From Acidobacteriota bacterium (GTDB taxonomy: Bacteria; Acidobacteriota; Terriglobia; Bryobacterales; Bryobacteraceae), in assembly GCA_003223115.1 (NCBI GenBank), contig QHXW01000330.1, positions 1-43,036 of the forward strand: 43,036 bases of DNA, written 5' to 3'. The notes under the pieces were generated by a model. The model ran no database searches. It had not been told where the DNA came from and saw only the letters and a program-made list of their open reading frames with translations. This document shows positions 29,206 through 36,911 of this stretch, piece by piece. Position 1 is the first letter of the stretch, and the number at the start of each line of letters is the position of its first letter. Made by a program: the position numbers and the translations under genes.

Positions 29206-29985
29206 ATGGCGGACGAACCGAGACTTCTGGTCACACTCAATAACGGCATCAAGCGCATCACCTTTAACGCGCCGGAGCGCCGCAATGCCGTGGACCGGGC
29301 TACAGCGGAGCGGTTTCTCGAGGTTGTTGAGGAAACCGCGCGCGACGGCAGCAAAGTCGTGATCCTCACCGGCGCCGGGGACGCTTTTTGTGCCGGCGCG
29401 GATCTGACTGCATCGCGTCCTGGCGGTGATGATGTCAGCGCGTTTCTACGCCGCGTGGCGAACCCGGCTATTCTCGCGCTGCGCGAGATGCCCAAGCCGG
29501 TCATCGCTCGTGTGCACGGGCACGCGGTGGGGATCGGATGTAATTTTGCGCTGGCAGCCGATATACGGATCGCCAGCACGGCCGCGAAATTCGGCCAGGT
29601 ATTCAGCAAGATCGGACTTATTCCGGATGGCGGCAGCACGTATTTCCTGCCGCGCATGATCGGCTACCCGCAAGCATTCGAGTTGATGGTGACCGGCGAG
29701 ATTTTCGACGCCCAAAAAGCCCTGGCGCTGGGCATCGTCAATCGAGTGGTGCCGTTTGAAGAGCTGGACCGAATCGTGAACGAGTGGGCGGAGCGCCTGA
29801 GTGCAGGGGCATCCCTGGCCATTGCCGGTATCAAGCGCGCGCTGTCATACGGAGAGTCCCATACGCTCGCAGAAGCCCTCGAGTGTGAGGCTGCGACACA
29901 GAAGACCTGTTATGAATCTCAGGATTTTCGCGAAGGTGTGACTGCTTTCCGCGAAAAGCGCAAAGCCATGTTTCAGGGGAAATAG
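29206..29985 (+). CDS. Enoyl-CoA hydratase/isomerase family protein, PaaG-like
   Basis: A 259-residue crotonase-fold enzyme. NAPERRNAVD, FCAGADL (first oxyanion-hole strand), GHAVGIGCNFALAADIRIAS (second oxyanion-hole residue) and SKIGLIPDGGSTYFLPRMIG are visible. The usual hydratase Glu of the G.G.ELA motif is Asn here (GCNFA), and the second Glu position is also not Glu. An Asp is present in GLIPDGG, as in PaaG-type isomerases such as epoxyphenylacetyl-CoA isomerase. An isomerase activity is therefore more likely than hydration (inference). The gene stands alone; the spacer to the broken acetamidase is 38 nt. Confidence 0.88.
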   Translation: MADEPRLLVTLNNGIKRITFNAPERRNAVDRATAERFLEVVEETARDGSKVVILTGAGDAFCAGADLTASRPGGDDVSAFLRRVANPAILALREMPKPVIARVHGHAVGIGCNFALAADIRIASTAAKFGQVFSKIGLIPDGGSTYFLPRMIGYPQAFELMVTGEIFDAQKALALGIVNRVVPFEELDRIVNEWAERLSAGASLAIAGIKRALSYGESHTLAEALECEAATQKTCYESQDFREGVTAFREKRKAMFQGK

Positions 29986-30066
29986 ATCTGCGAGCAGGTC
30001 ACCTTTGCGCTTCGTTCTCCCGTCGCGGTGACGGCTTGTGAATCGACAATGCCGCACGAGTCTGCA

Positions 30067-30690
30067 TCAGGCGAGCGCACGCACCGTTTCCTCCAATTGA
30101 TCCAGCGCTCTGGCGAAGAAGTGATCTGCCGCGTCGATCCAAATGAGCTGCTTGGGTTCCGCAATCGGCTTGAATAGCGCTTCCATTTCCGTCCGAGGAG
30201 CGAACTCGTCATGTGTGCTGGTGATGAAGAATTTTGGCATAGGGCAGGTTTCAAGGGACGGAGCGGGACCCTCACGCGTGGGAAAGCCTACGGCGATCAA
30301 GCGGGTGACGTCCTCTGAAGAGCATCCCAGCTTCAACACCACACGCGCTCCAAACGAAAAACCAGCCAGCGCACAAGGCAAGCCGGAATAGCGTACACGC
30401 AACCAATCGAGTGCGGCGCGAGCATCATCCACTTCGCCCGTGCCCTGATCGTGGCTCCCTTCGCTGCGCGAAACCCCGCGGAAATTGAAGCGTAGAACCA
30501 CGGTTCCTCTGCGGCGCAACCCGCGTGCGATGTGGTAAACCACTTTGTTGTTCATGGTGCCGCCGAATAGCGGGTGCGGGTGGCAGACGACGCAAGCTTC
30601 GTTGGGCGCCTGGTCGTCAGGTTCCTCGAGCAGAGCTTCCAGTTTGCCGGCCGGACCATCGAGCCAGCGAGACTCGATGTGCCGCGCCAC
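30067..30690 (-). CDS. Alpha/beta-hydrolase fold protein
   Basis: The 207-residue protein shows the small bacterial hydrolase pattern: VVCHPHPLFGGTMNNKVVYHIARGL, then VVLRFNFRGVSRSEGSHDQGTGEVDDARAALDWL. The nucleophile elbow GFSFGA has its catalytic Ser. A late Asp occurs in STHDEFAP and a late His in ADHFF. Substrate is unknown; relatives are annotated as esterases or dienelactone-hydrolase-like. The start is GTG (complement of 30688-30690), sharing one base with the yajQ stop (TAGTG), so it is translationally coupled and last in its operon. Confidence 0.88.
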   Translation of the reverse strand: MARHIESRWLDGPAGKLEALLEEPDDQAPNEACVVCHPHPLFGGTMNNKVVYHIARGLRRRGTVVLRFNFRGVSRSEGSHDQGTGEVDDARAALDWLRVRYSGLPCALAGFSFGARVVLKLGCSSEDVTRLIAVGFPTREGPAPSLETCPMPKFFITSTHDEFAPRTEMEALFKPIAEPKQLIWIDAADHFFARALDQLEETVRALA

Positions 30691-31190
30691 TAATTGGTCC
30701 TGTAATTGGTGAACTGCACGTCGATCCCGAAATCGATGCCGCGGAGAAGGTTGATCACCTGTTGCAGTGTGTCGCGGTCACGGCCGCTCACGCGCACGAA
30801 ATCGCCTTGAATGGACGCCTGGACCTTGAGCTTGCTGTCTTTGATTTTCTTGACGATCTCGCGAGCTTTTTCGATGGGGATACCTTGCTGCAGCGTGACC
30901 TCCTGGCGCACCGTGGACCCAGCGGCCTGGATCACCGGCCCGAAGGTCAGGGCCTTCAGCGGCACTTTGCGCTTCACCAGCTTCTGCTGCAGGATCTCGG
31001 TGACCGCCTTCAGCTTGAACTCATCCTTACTGGCGAGCTCGATTTTATTGTCTTTTTCTTTCAACTCGATCTGCGAGTGCGAGTCTTTGAGGTCGAACCG
31101 CGTAGTAATTTCTTTCATCGACTGCTGAATGGAGTTGGACACTTCAGGCAGTTCGACCTTCGAAACCACATCAAAGGTGTTGTCAGGCAT
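30690..31190 (-). CDS. yajQ: YajQ family nucleotide-binding protein (DUF520)
   Basis: At 166 residues this is a standard YajQ. MPDNTFDVVSKVELPEVSNSIQQ at the start, EITTRFDLKDSHSQIEL and the C-terminal SGRDRDTLQQVINLLRGIDFGIDVQFTNYR are typical. The fold is two ferredoxin-like domains. A Xanthomonas homologue binds cyclic di-GMP and works with a transcription factor; binding here is not shown by the sequence. It starts one base after the stop of the CheY-like regulator, which suggests the two are made together. Confidence 0.93.
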   Translation of the reverse strand: MPDNTFDVVSKVELPEVSNSIQQSMKEITTRFDLKDSHSQIELKEKDNKIELASKDEFKLKAVTEILQQKLVKRKVPLKALTFGPVIQAAGSTVRQEVTLQQGIPIEKAREIVKKIKDSKLKVQASIQGDFVRVSGRDRDTLQQVINLLRGIDFGIDVQFTNYRTN

Positions 31191-31191
31191 G

Positions 31192-32004
31192 TCAGAGGGT
31201 GCGAAACAGTGGAGTCCGGATGCGCACTACTGGTTCATCCGGTTGTGGGCCCGCTTCGGTGCCGGGTGTTGCGGCCGGAGGCGCGGGCTTGCCGCCGGGT
31301 ACGGGAGACGCGGGCTGAGACTCCAGCGCCCTGGCTTCAGTCAGCGATGGCGGCCTGAGTACGGGTGCCTTGGCAGCCTGTCCGGCCGCAGCCGCTCGGG
31401 TCTGAGGCAGAGCAGGCCGGGTCTCGGCTTCCAGGGTCAGGACCACTTTGTCGGTTACATTTTCGATGATGTTGATCATGCATGCTTCTAGCGCCAGGAT
31501 CACTGCCGCGCGCACTTGCTCGCGGTCAATGGGCCGCGGAGGTTCAGCGAAGGGCGCGGGAGGGGTAGCGACAGGTGCCGGAGGTGCAGCCGCGATTGGA
31601 GCCGCGGGAGACGGTACGGTTGGTTGCGCCACCTTTCCTGAACCTTCCAACAGCGGCTGCACAGCATTCAGCAGCAGCGTTGCCTCAAAAGGCTTTCTAA
31701 CCAGACCATCCGCTCCTACTGCCTGCGCACGGGCTTCATCATAAGGGGTCACAGGACCGGCGGTCAGAATCACGCGCGTCCGCGGATATTTGCCGCAGGT
31801 TTTCACGTACTCGCAGATTTCGTAGCCGCTGCGGCTGGGCAGCGAAATATCCGCCAGGATCATGTCGGGCGCCAGGTCCTTCAACCGCAGGACCGCCGTT
31901 TCCCCGTCGGTGACGGTTGCGACTTCGAATCCTTCGTCCCGAAGAATGCGTTCACCCATCCGCTGCGCGTGTGGGCTGTGGTCGGCCAGGAGTATGCGAC
32001 TCAT
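31192..32004 (-). CDS. CheY-like response regulator with Pro/Ala-rich tail
   Basis: Residues 1-120 form a receiver domain. The acidic pair is D8-H9 rather than two Asp, the phospho-acceptor is D52 (ILADISLP), T81 follows (LTAG) and K104 is in RKPFE. Residues about 125-157 are Pro/Ala-rich. A short amphipathic helix region (about 158-192, IDREQVRAAVILALEAC and ENVTDKVVLTLE) follows, then another Pro/Ala-rich tail to residue 270. There is no DNA-binding or enzymatic output domain, so output is probably by protein contact. The ATG overlaps the bamD stop (ATGA, 32001-32004), and yajQ follows directly. The cognate kinase is not in the window. Confidence 0.85.
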   Translation of the reverse strand: MSRILLADHSPHAQRMGERILRDEGFEVATVTDGETAVLRLKDLAPDMILADISLPSRSGYEICEYVKTCGKYPRTRVILTAGPVTPYDEARAQAVGADGLVRKPFEATLLLNAVQPLLEGSGKVAQPTVPSPAAPIAAAPPAPVATPPAPFAEPPRPIDREQVRAAVILALEACMINIIENVTDKVVLTLEAETRPALPQTRAAAAGQAAKAPVLRPPSLTEARALESQPASPVPGGKPAPPAATPGTEAGPQPDEPVVRIRTPLFRTL

Positions 32005-33296
32005 TGCTTTGTCTGGTCCGTAGTGTCGCTCTTGGTCTCGCTTTTCGGTTCGCTCTTCTTTTTCTTGCTCTTCTTCGGCTTCCCCTGATGATTCATCGGC
32101 AGTGGCGGGTTGCCGGTCGCCGCCGGTGCCTCGGCCGGTTTCACCGCCCCGGTTCCGTTGGCGGTGGAAGTTCCATTCGCGGCGCTTCCATCAGCCGGAG
32201 CCGGAGGATTCTGCCGCGCGTCCGGTTTTGTATCGAGCGCCGTGGTGTCTGTCACGGTCTGAACTGATACATCTGAAGACCCGGATACCGTTCCCGTTCC
32301 AGCAGCATTCGCGGGCACACTCACCGGAATGGTCGGGCGATTCATGACCATGGCCGGACTACCTGATTTCGCGGCAGCCCTGGTATCCGGACTATGTTTG
32401 AACATACCCCAGACATGGCCCATCATGCCCGCTTTCTCACGGTTCTCCATCTCATATTTCATGCGCGAATACGCCACCGGATCGGCCTGCGGCACGGGAC
32501 GATTCATGGCTTGCAGTTTCTTGCCCGCCTCATCCACACGATCGCTAAGAGGATAATCCTTCACGATCCGCGTATACGCATCCGCGGCCTGATTCTCGAA
32601 TCGGTCTCCCATGTGAGAGAAGGAATCCCCGATTTCCCAGAGCGCTTCATCCGCCCCACTGTAAAGCGGGTATTGATCCACCATGGACTGCAGCCGGTTC
32701 GCCGCCGCCGGATAGCTGCCCTTGTTGTGGTAGAACATGCCGGTGCGGTACTCGCCTTCGGCCAGCACTTCCTGAATGTTGCGTAGTAACTGCTGCGCCT
32801 GAGGCGCAAACTTGCTGTTGGGAAACTGCTTCAGCAACTGCGTGCATTCGTCCTCGGCGCGCAGGGCCTGCTGGCGGTCGCGGTCCGGCTTTTCCATCTG
32901 CTTGTAATGGATCTGACAGATTTTCTCCTGCGACTCAGCAGACTCTTCCATGGTGGGATAGAACAGGATGAAATCTTTGTACTCGGCTTCCGCCTGCGCC
33001 CAGGCGTGGGTGCCGCCTTCACGGTACCAGCTATCGGCGATGGCAAGCTTTGACTTGGCCAGATATTCGCTGGTGTCATAGGTATTGATCAGCGTATTCA
33101 GCGTCAGTCGCGCCACTTCGTAACGGCCGCGCTCAATATCGTTGACGGCTTTGTCGAACAGCACCTTGTCGGGCTGTTGCGTGTCTTTGGTGATGGGGTT
33201 CTCGTACTTCTTGCGGTGCAACCCGCAGGAAGTCAGCAAAACAGGAATCACCGCGCTGGCTAGGATCAGATAAAAACGATTTCGATCAAGAAACAT
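32001..33296 (-). CDS. bamD: BamD-like outer-membrane assembly lipoprotein with long C-terminal extension
   Basis: From ATG 33294-33296 the protein has 431 residues. Residues 1-24 form a lipoprotein signal ending in the lipobox LTSC (C24). TPR-like helices follow, with FDKAVNDIERGRYEVARLTLNTLINTYDTSEY as the first repeat and several further repeats to about residue 270. BamD works with BamA in folding outer-membrane beta-barrels. The usual length is about 245 residues. Here a Thr/Ala/Pro-rich tail of roughly 150 residues follows, ending in a Lys/Ser-rich stretch (KPKKSKKKKSEPKSE). The longer frame to 33440 overlaps rpe and is rejected because the lipoprotein signal would become internal. CybS-type TPR lipoproteins are an alternative, but the N-terminal pattern fits BamD. 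Confidence 0.85.
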   Translation of the reverse strand: MFLDRNRFYLILASAVIPVLLTSCGLHRKKYENPITKDTQQPDKVLFDKAVNDIERGRYEVARLTLNTLINTYDTSEYLAKSKLAIADSWYREGGTHAWAQAEAEYKDFILFYPTMEESAESQEKICQIHYKQMEKPDRDRQQALRAEDECTQLLKQFPNSKFAPQAQQLLRNIQEVLAEGEYRTGMFYHNKGSYPAAANRLQSMVDQYPLYSGADEALWEIGDSFSHMGDRFENQAADAYTRIVKDYPLSDRVDEAGKKLQAMNRPVPQADPVAYSRMKYEMENREKAGMMGHVWGMFKHSPDTRAAAKSGSPAMVMNRPTIPVSVPANAAGTGTVSGSSDVSVQTVTDTTALDTKPDARQNPPAPADGSAANGTSTANGTGAVKPAEAPAATGNPPLPMNHQGKPKKSKKKKSEPKSETKSDTTDQTKQ

Positions 33297-33333
33297 AATT
33301 AACTTTCCGTTGCCCTGATTCTGCGCCTTCTTC

Positions 33334-34008
33334 TTACACCCGAACCGCAGTAGCGTCCTGCGCAACCTGGCGCATCTCGGCGAGCATGGCTGTAGGGTCA
33401 GGTGCGTGAAAAATCGCCGACCCTGTGACGATCCAGTCACACCCGGCGCGAACTACCTCTGCCAGATTCTCGAGTGACACACCGCCGTCGATCTCGATCG
33501 GCAGATCGAGTACCCGTTCCCGCCGCTTGCGATCCAGTTCACGGACTTTCTCGAGCGACCGGGGAATAAAATGCTGACCACCAAATCCTGGGTTCACGCT
33601 CATGACCAGCACGTAATCTGCCACGTCCAAAACTTCATCGAGCAGGGCTACGGGCGTCGCGGGATTAATCACCACACCGGCCCGGGCGCCCTCCCCTTGA
33701 ATCATTCGCAGCGTGCGGTCCAGATGGGGGCAAACTTCCTGATGTACCGACACCTGATCGGCGCCGGCTTTGATGAATATCGGCGCATAGAAATCGGGAT
33801 CTTCGATCATCAGATGCACCTCCAGGCGCGTGCGGGTAACTTTGCGGATGCATTCCACGACCGGCGGCCCGAACGTCATGTTCGGCACAAAATGGCCGTC
33901 CATGATATCCACATGCAGCATGGTCGCGCCACCCCGTTCTACACGTTTGATCTCTTCCGCCAAATGGGCAAAGTCGGCGGACAAGATCGAGGGAACAATC
34001 TGAACCAT
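33334..34008 (-). CDS. rpe: Ribulose-phosphate 3-epimerase
   Basis: Rpe interconverts ribulose-5-phosphate and xylulose-5-phosphate in the pentose phosphate pathway. The 224 residues show the complete TIM-barrel signature: VPSILSADFAHL, LHVDIMDGHFVPNMTFGP (metal His and Asp), LEVHLMIEDPD, VMSVNPGFGGQ, PIEIDGGVSLEN and VTGSAIFHA. It starts 13 nt after the rsmB stop, and bamD follows 37 nt after its stop, so it is an internal operon gene. Confidence 0.97.
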   Translation of the reverse strand: MVQIVPSILSADFAHLAEEIKRVERGGATMLHVDIMDGHFVPNMTFGPPVVECIRKVTRTRLEVHLMIEDPDFYAPIFIKAGADQVSVHQEVCPHLDRTLRMIQGEGARAGVVINPATPVALLDEVLDVADYVLVMSVNPGFGGQHFIPRSLEKVRELDRKRRERVLDLPIEIDGGVSLENLAEVVRAGCDWIVTGSAIFHAPDPTAMLAEMRQVAQDATAVRV

Positions 34009-34021
34009 CTTGGGTTACGAA

Positions 34022-35170
34022 CTAGTTCAATTTTATCACAGCGGCGAAAAAACCGTCCCCCGGATCGCGTCCCGGGATGCGCCGCATGACCCGCATAGGT
34101 CTCAGACCTAATGCCGCGATGACGCCGTCGTTTTCCTCAACCTCGAGCGAGCACGTGGAGTAGACCAGTACGCCGCCGGGACTGAGCGCGTCAAGCGCGC
34201 ACCGCAGGAGCACTGCCTGGCGGTCGTGCAACTCCTGAATGTCCGCTGGCTCGAGCCGCCACTTGATCTCGGGATTCCGGGCCAGAGTTCCGGTACCTGA
34301 GCAGGGGGCGTCGAGGAGGATTCGGTCAAACGGCCGGCCGAAGGGCAGGTCACGTGTGCCGTCGAGCTGTACGACATCCACGCCCAGCGTTCGGAGCATC
34401 TCGACACGCTTAGAGTGCAGATCACAAGCCACGGCGCGCACACCGGATTCGAGCGCCTGTGCCGTCTTGTTTCCCGGAGCGGCGCATAAATCTAGGAAGG
34501 TAGTTCCGGCCGTCAGCCCGAGCAAAGGCACAACCGCTTGCGAACCGATGTCCTGAATGCGAAATTCGCCTGGCTCACCCGCCACCAGCCGGTAGCAGCC
34601 TGGTACCTCGGTAGGCTGAAGGGTCACACCCGTCGCAGCTTGCCGGCCTTCAGGGACTCGAATGTAGGTTTCAGGCGGCCGCAAGTTTGCCCGCGCAATG
34701 AGGGTGCAGGTTTCGACGCCGAACTCGCGGTCCCAGCGCTCCAGCAGCCACGCGGGATGAGAAAGGTCTACCGCGCGGTTGGGCCACTCGACAGCCTCAC
34801 GGCCCACTTTCCGCAGCACGGCATTGGTGAAGCCGGCGGCGGAGCTAAAACCCGCGTTCTTGACCAGTTCCACGCTCTCGCTCACCGCGGCATGCGCAGG
34901 AATACGATCGAGATAGCGGAGTTGATAGATGCCCATGCGCAGGGCGAGCAGAACCTCGAAGTCCAACCGGCGCAGCCCGCGGCCCGAGTAGTGCTCGATC
35001 AGGAAATCGAGCTGGGCCTGATAGCGCAAGACGCCAAAGGTGATTTCCGAAGCCAGCGCGGCATCGCGCGGATCGATCGTAGTGGAACTAGCGGCCAGCA
35101 GATCCGAGGCGTAGCCGCCGCGGCCCACTTTGCGTAAGGTGTCACAAGCCAGAAGCCGAGCGGGAGACAC
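34022..35170 (-). CDS. rsmB: 16S rRNA (cytosine(967)-C(5))-methyltransferase RsmB
   Basis: RsmB methylates C967 of 16S rRNA (E. coli numbering). An N-terminal NusB-like RNA-binding domain (SPARLLACDTLRKVGRGGYASDLL... to about 140) precedes a Rossmann methyltransferase domain. LDLCAAPGNKTAQAL is the SAM site. The two catalytic cysteines are in DAPCSGTGTLARNPEIKW and YSTCSLEVEEN. I propose GTG at 35168-35170, which gives VSPARLLACD. The frame is open upstream to 35242, but that part overlaps the divergent ttcA-like gene and is unlike the family. It is the first gene of the rsmB-rpe-bamD-regulator-yajQ-hydrolase group. Confidence 0.93.
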   Translation of the reverse strand: MSPARLLACDTLRKVGRGGYASDLLAASSTTIDPRDAALASEITFGVLRYQAQLDFLIEHYSGRGLRRLDFEVLLALRMGIYQLRYLDRIPAHAAVSESVELVKNAGFSSAAGFTNAVLRKVGREAVEWPNRAVDLSHPAWLLERWDREFGVETCTLIARANLRPPETYIRVPEGRQAATGVTLQPTEVPGCYRLVAGEPGEFRIQDIGSQAVVPLLGLTAGTTFLDLCAAPGNKTAQALESGVRAVACDLHSKRVEMLRTLGVDVVQLDGTRDLPFGRPFDRILLDAPCSGTGTLARNPEIKWRLEPADIQELHDRQAVLLRCALDALSPGGVLVYSTCSLEVEENDGVIAALGLRPMRVMRRIPGRDPGDGFFAAVIKLN

Positions 35171-35190
35171 AATAAAAGGACGGTGCGGGC

Positions 35191-36006
35191 GTGAGCACCC
35201 GTGACCCCAACTATAATCAATTTGTGGACCTCGAAAAAACACTGCTGCGCCGGGTAGGCGAAGCCGTCCACCGATTCAAGATGATTCGGGATGGCGACCG
35301 GGTGGCAGTGGCGCTTTCGGGTGGTAAAGATTCGCTGACTCTGCTGGAAGCCTTAGTGCTACTGGCCAAGCGAGCACCGGTCGAGTTTTCGGTTTGCGCC
35401 TTCACCGTGGAACAGGGGAAATTCCTGCGGCCCATCGAGCCGCTGGGCGAGTATCTCAAACAACGCGGCGTGGCCTGGACCTATTTTCGAGATAGCCCCT
35501 CGCTGCGCCTGCTTGAAGAGCAGCCGGATCATGGATGCGATCTTTGCAGCCGCTATCGCCGGCGGGCAGTCTACGAAATCGCCCGGGGACTAGGAGCCAA
35601 TGTCATCGCCTTCGGCCACACCGCTGATGACTTTTGCGAAGCGCTGCTGCGAAACACCATGTTTACGGGGCGGCTGAGCGCATTACCGCCGGTGACGCAC
35701 TCGCGCGACCGTGAATTCCGGCTGATCCGCCCGCTGGTTTATGTGACCGAGGATATCACCACCGCTTTTGCTCAGTACTTGGGCGCACCCCTTGTGCCCT
35801 GCGACTGTTCGCTGCGGACCGGCACCGTGCGGCGCTCGTTGCGTGGTATTTTCTCTGAACTCGAGCAGGAGTTCCCCCATTTGAAGGAAAACATCCTGTC
35901 TGCCATGGGTAACCTGGATACAGGACGGCTGCTGGACACGCGTTACCTCGAGTTGGAAGATGCCGAACCAGCGAAGCAGCCTTTCCCGATCGTCGGGGAC
36001 TCCTGA
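35191..36006 (+). CDS. ttcA: TtcA-like tRNA 2-thiocytidine synthetase
   Basis: TtcA thiolates cytidine 32 of some tRNAs using ATP and an Fe-S cluster. The 271-residue protein has the PP-loop SGGKDSL (43-49) and a CxxC at C116/C119 in GCDLCSRYRRRAVY. FGHTADDFCEALLRN and a further Cys pair at 204/206 (VPCDCS) could supply the third cluster ligand. Length is somewhat below E. coli TtcA. The start is uncertain: GTG 35191 is used here, and GTG 35224 (just before DLEKTLLRRVG) is an alternative. It diverges from rsmB with only about 20 nt between starts, so two RNA-modification genes share a promoter region. Confidence 0.88.
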   Translation: MSTRDPNYNQFVDLEKTLLRRVGEAVHRFKMIRDGDRVAVALSGGKDSLTLLEALVLLAKRAPVEFSVCAFTVEQGKFLRPIEPLGEYLKQRGVAWTYFRDSPSLRLLEEQPDHGCDLCSRYRRRAVYEIARGLGANVIAFGHTADDFCEALLRNTMFTGRLSALPPVTHSRDREFRLIRPLVYVTEDITTAFAQYLGAPLVPCDCSLRTGTVRRSLRGIFSELEQEFPHLKENILSAMGNLDTGRLLDTRYLELEDAEPAKQPFPIVGDS

Positions 36007-36017
36007 CTTCCGCGCGG

Positions 36018-36731
36018 CTACGATTTGTTCTGCGCGTGCACGTGTTCGCCCGCGCCAGCGTCGAACAGATAGCCGAAACCTCGCACCGAGCGTATGAGCG
36101 ACGGGTTGGCGGGGTCGGTCTCCACTTTTTGACGCAGTCTCAGGATGTGCACATCCACCGTGCGATCCGTGATGGCGCGGTCCATGCCCCAGACCGAATC
36201 GAGCAGTTGCTCGCGGCTAAATACCACGCCTGGGCGGCTCATCAGAAATTCAAGAAGCCGGAACTCGGTGGCGGTCAGCGACAGCGGCTTGCCGCGCAGG
36301 CGCACGCGGCAGCTATCCCGATCGAGTTCCACATCGTCGGCTCGCAAAATACGTTGCGGAGCCTGCGCCTGGCGCAGTTGGTTGCGGATCCGCGCAATCA
36401 GCTCGCGCACCGAAAAGGGCTTCACCACATAATCGTTGGCGCCCAGTTCAAGCCCCAGAATGCGATCGGTTTCCGAAGCGCGGGCCGTCAGGAAAATAAC
36501 CGGGGTGTGCGCCAGCTCCGGATGGCTGCGGATCCCGCGGCAGATCTCGATGCCGTCTACGGCCGGCAACATGATGTCCAGGACAATCACGTCCGGCTTC
36601 TCACGTCGGAAGAATTCGAGCGCGGCTTTGCCGGTCCCGAGCCCCACGAAGCGGAAGCCTTCCTTCTCGAGGTTATACTTCAGCAGCGCGAACAGATCGG
36701 CATCATCCTCGATTAGCGCCACGGTTTTCAT
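36018..36731 (-). CDS. OmpR/PhoB-family response regulator transcription factor
   Basis: The 237-residue regulator has a receiver domain with the acidic pair D9/D10 (LIEDDAD), phospho-acceptor D52 (IVLDIMLP), FLTARA and a Lys in DYVVKPFS. A winged-helix DNA-binding domain follows from about 130 to 228 (LSLTATEFRLLEFLMSRPGVVFSREQLLDSVWG, DRTVDVHILRLRQKVE, RSVRGFGYLF). The wording of the motifs is close to PhoB, but no phoR, pst or phoU is in the window, so the regulon is unknown. It converges with ttcA (11-nt gap). Confidence 0.93.
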   Translation of the reverse strand: MKTVALIEDDADLFALLKYNLEKEGFRFVGLGTGKAALEFFRREKPDVIVLDIMLPAVDGIEICRGIRSHPELAHTPVIFLTARASETDRILGLELGANDYVVKPFSVRELIARIRNQLRQAQAPQRILRADDVELDRDSCRVRLRGKPLSLTATEFRLLEFLMSRPGVVFSREQLLDSVWGMDRAITDRTVDVHILRLRQKVETDPANPSLIRSVRGFGYLFDAGAGEHVHAQNKS

Positions 36732-36745
36732 GCCAGCCTGCTCTG

Positions 36746-36774
36746 AAGATAGCGCGTCGACGGTTACGAAACAA
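36746..36774 (-). promoter_or_regulatory. Candidate promoter of the OmpR/PhoB-type regulator
   Basis: On the minus strand TTGTTT (complement of 36769-36774) and TATCTT (complement of 36746-36751) are separated by exactly 17 nt. The -10 is 15 nt upstream of the ATG. Match to the sigma-70 consensus is moderate (3/6 and 4/6), and the short leader leaves little room for a ribosome binding site (AGCAGG). Tentative. Confidence 0.3.
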
Positions 36775-36911
36775 TTACGGCGCTACTTCGGCAGGTGCGG
36801 AGCCCGCTCTCGGCCGTGACGGATCACGCGGGGCCGCGCGGGCGGGTAAGATAGATCATGTCCCTGCGTCGACGTTGCGGTGGACCTTTTTCGGGGGAGA
36901 TTCCAGCCTGA

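Noticed and set aside
29998-30032. GTCACC...GGTGAC inverted repeat between convergent echA-like and hydrolase genes as a terminator
   Set aside because: The stem is only 6 bp with a 23-base loop and no T-tract on either side.
33297-33440. Upstream extension of the bamD frame
   Set aside because: It overlaps the end of rpe and would bury the lipoprotein signal 48 residues inside the protein.
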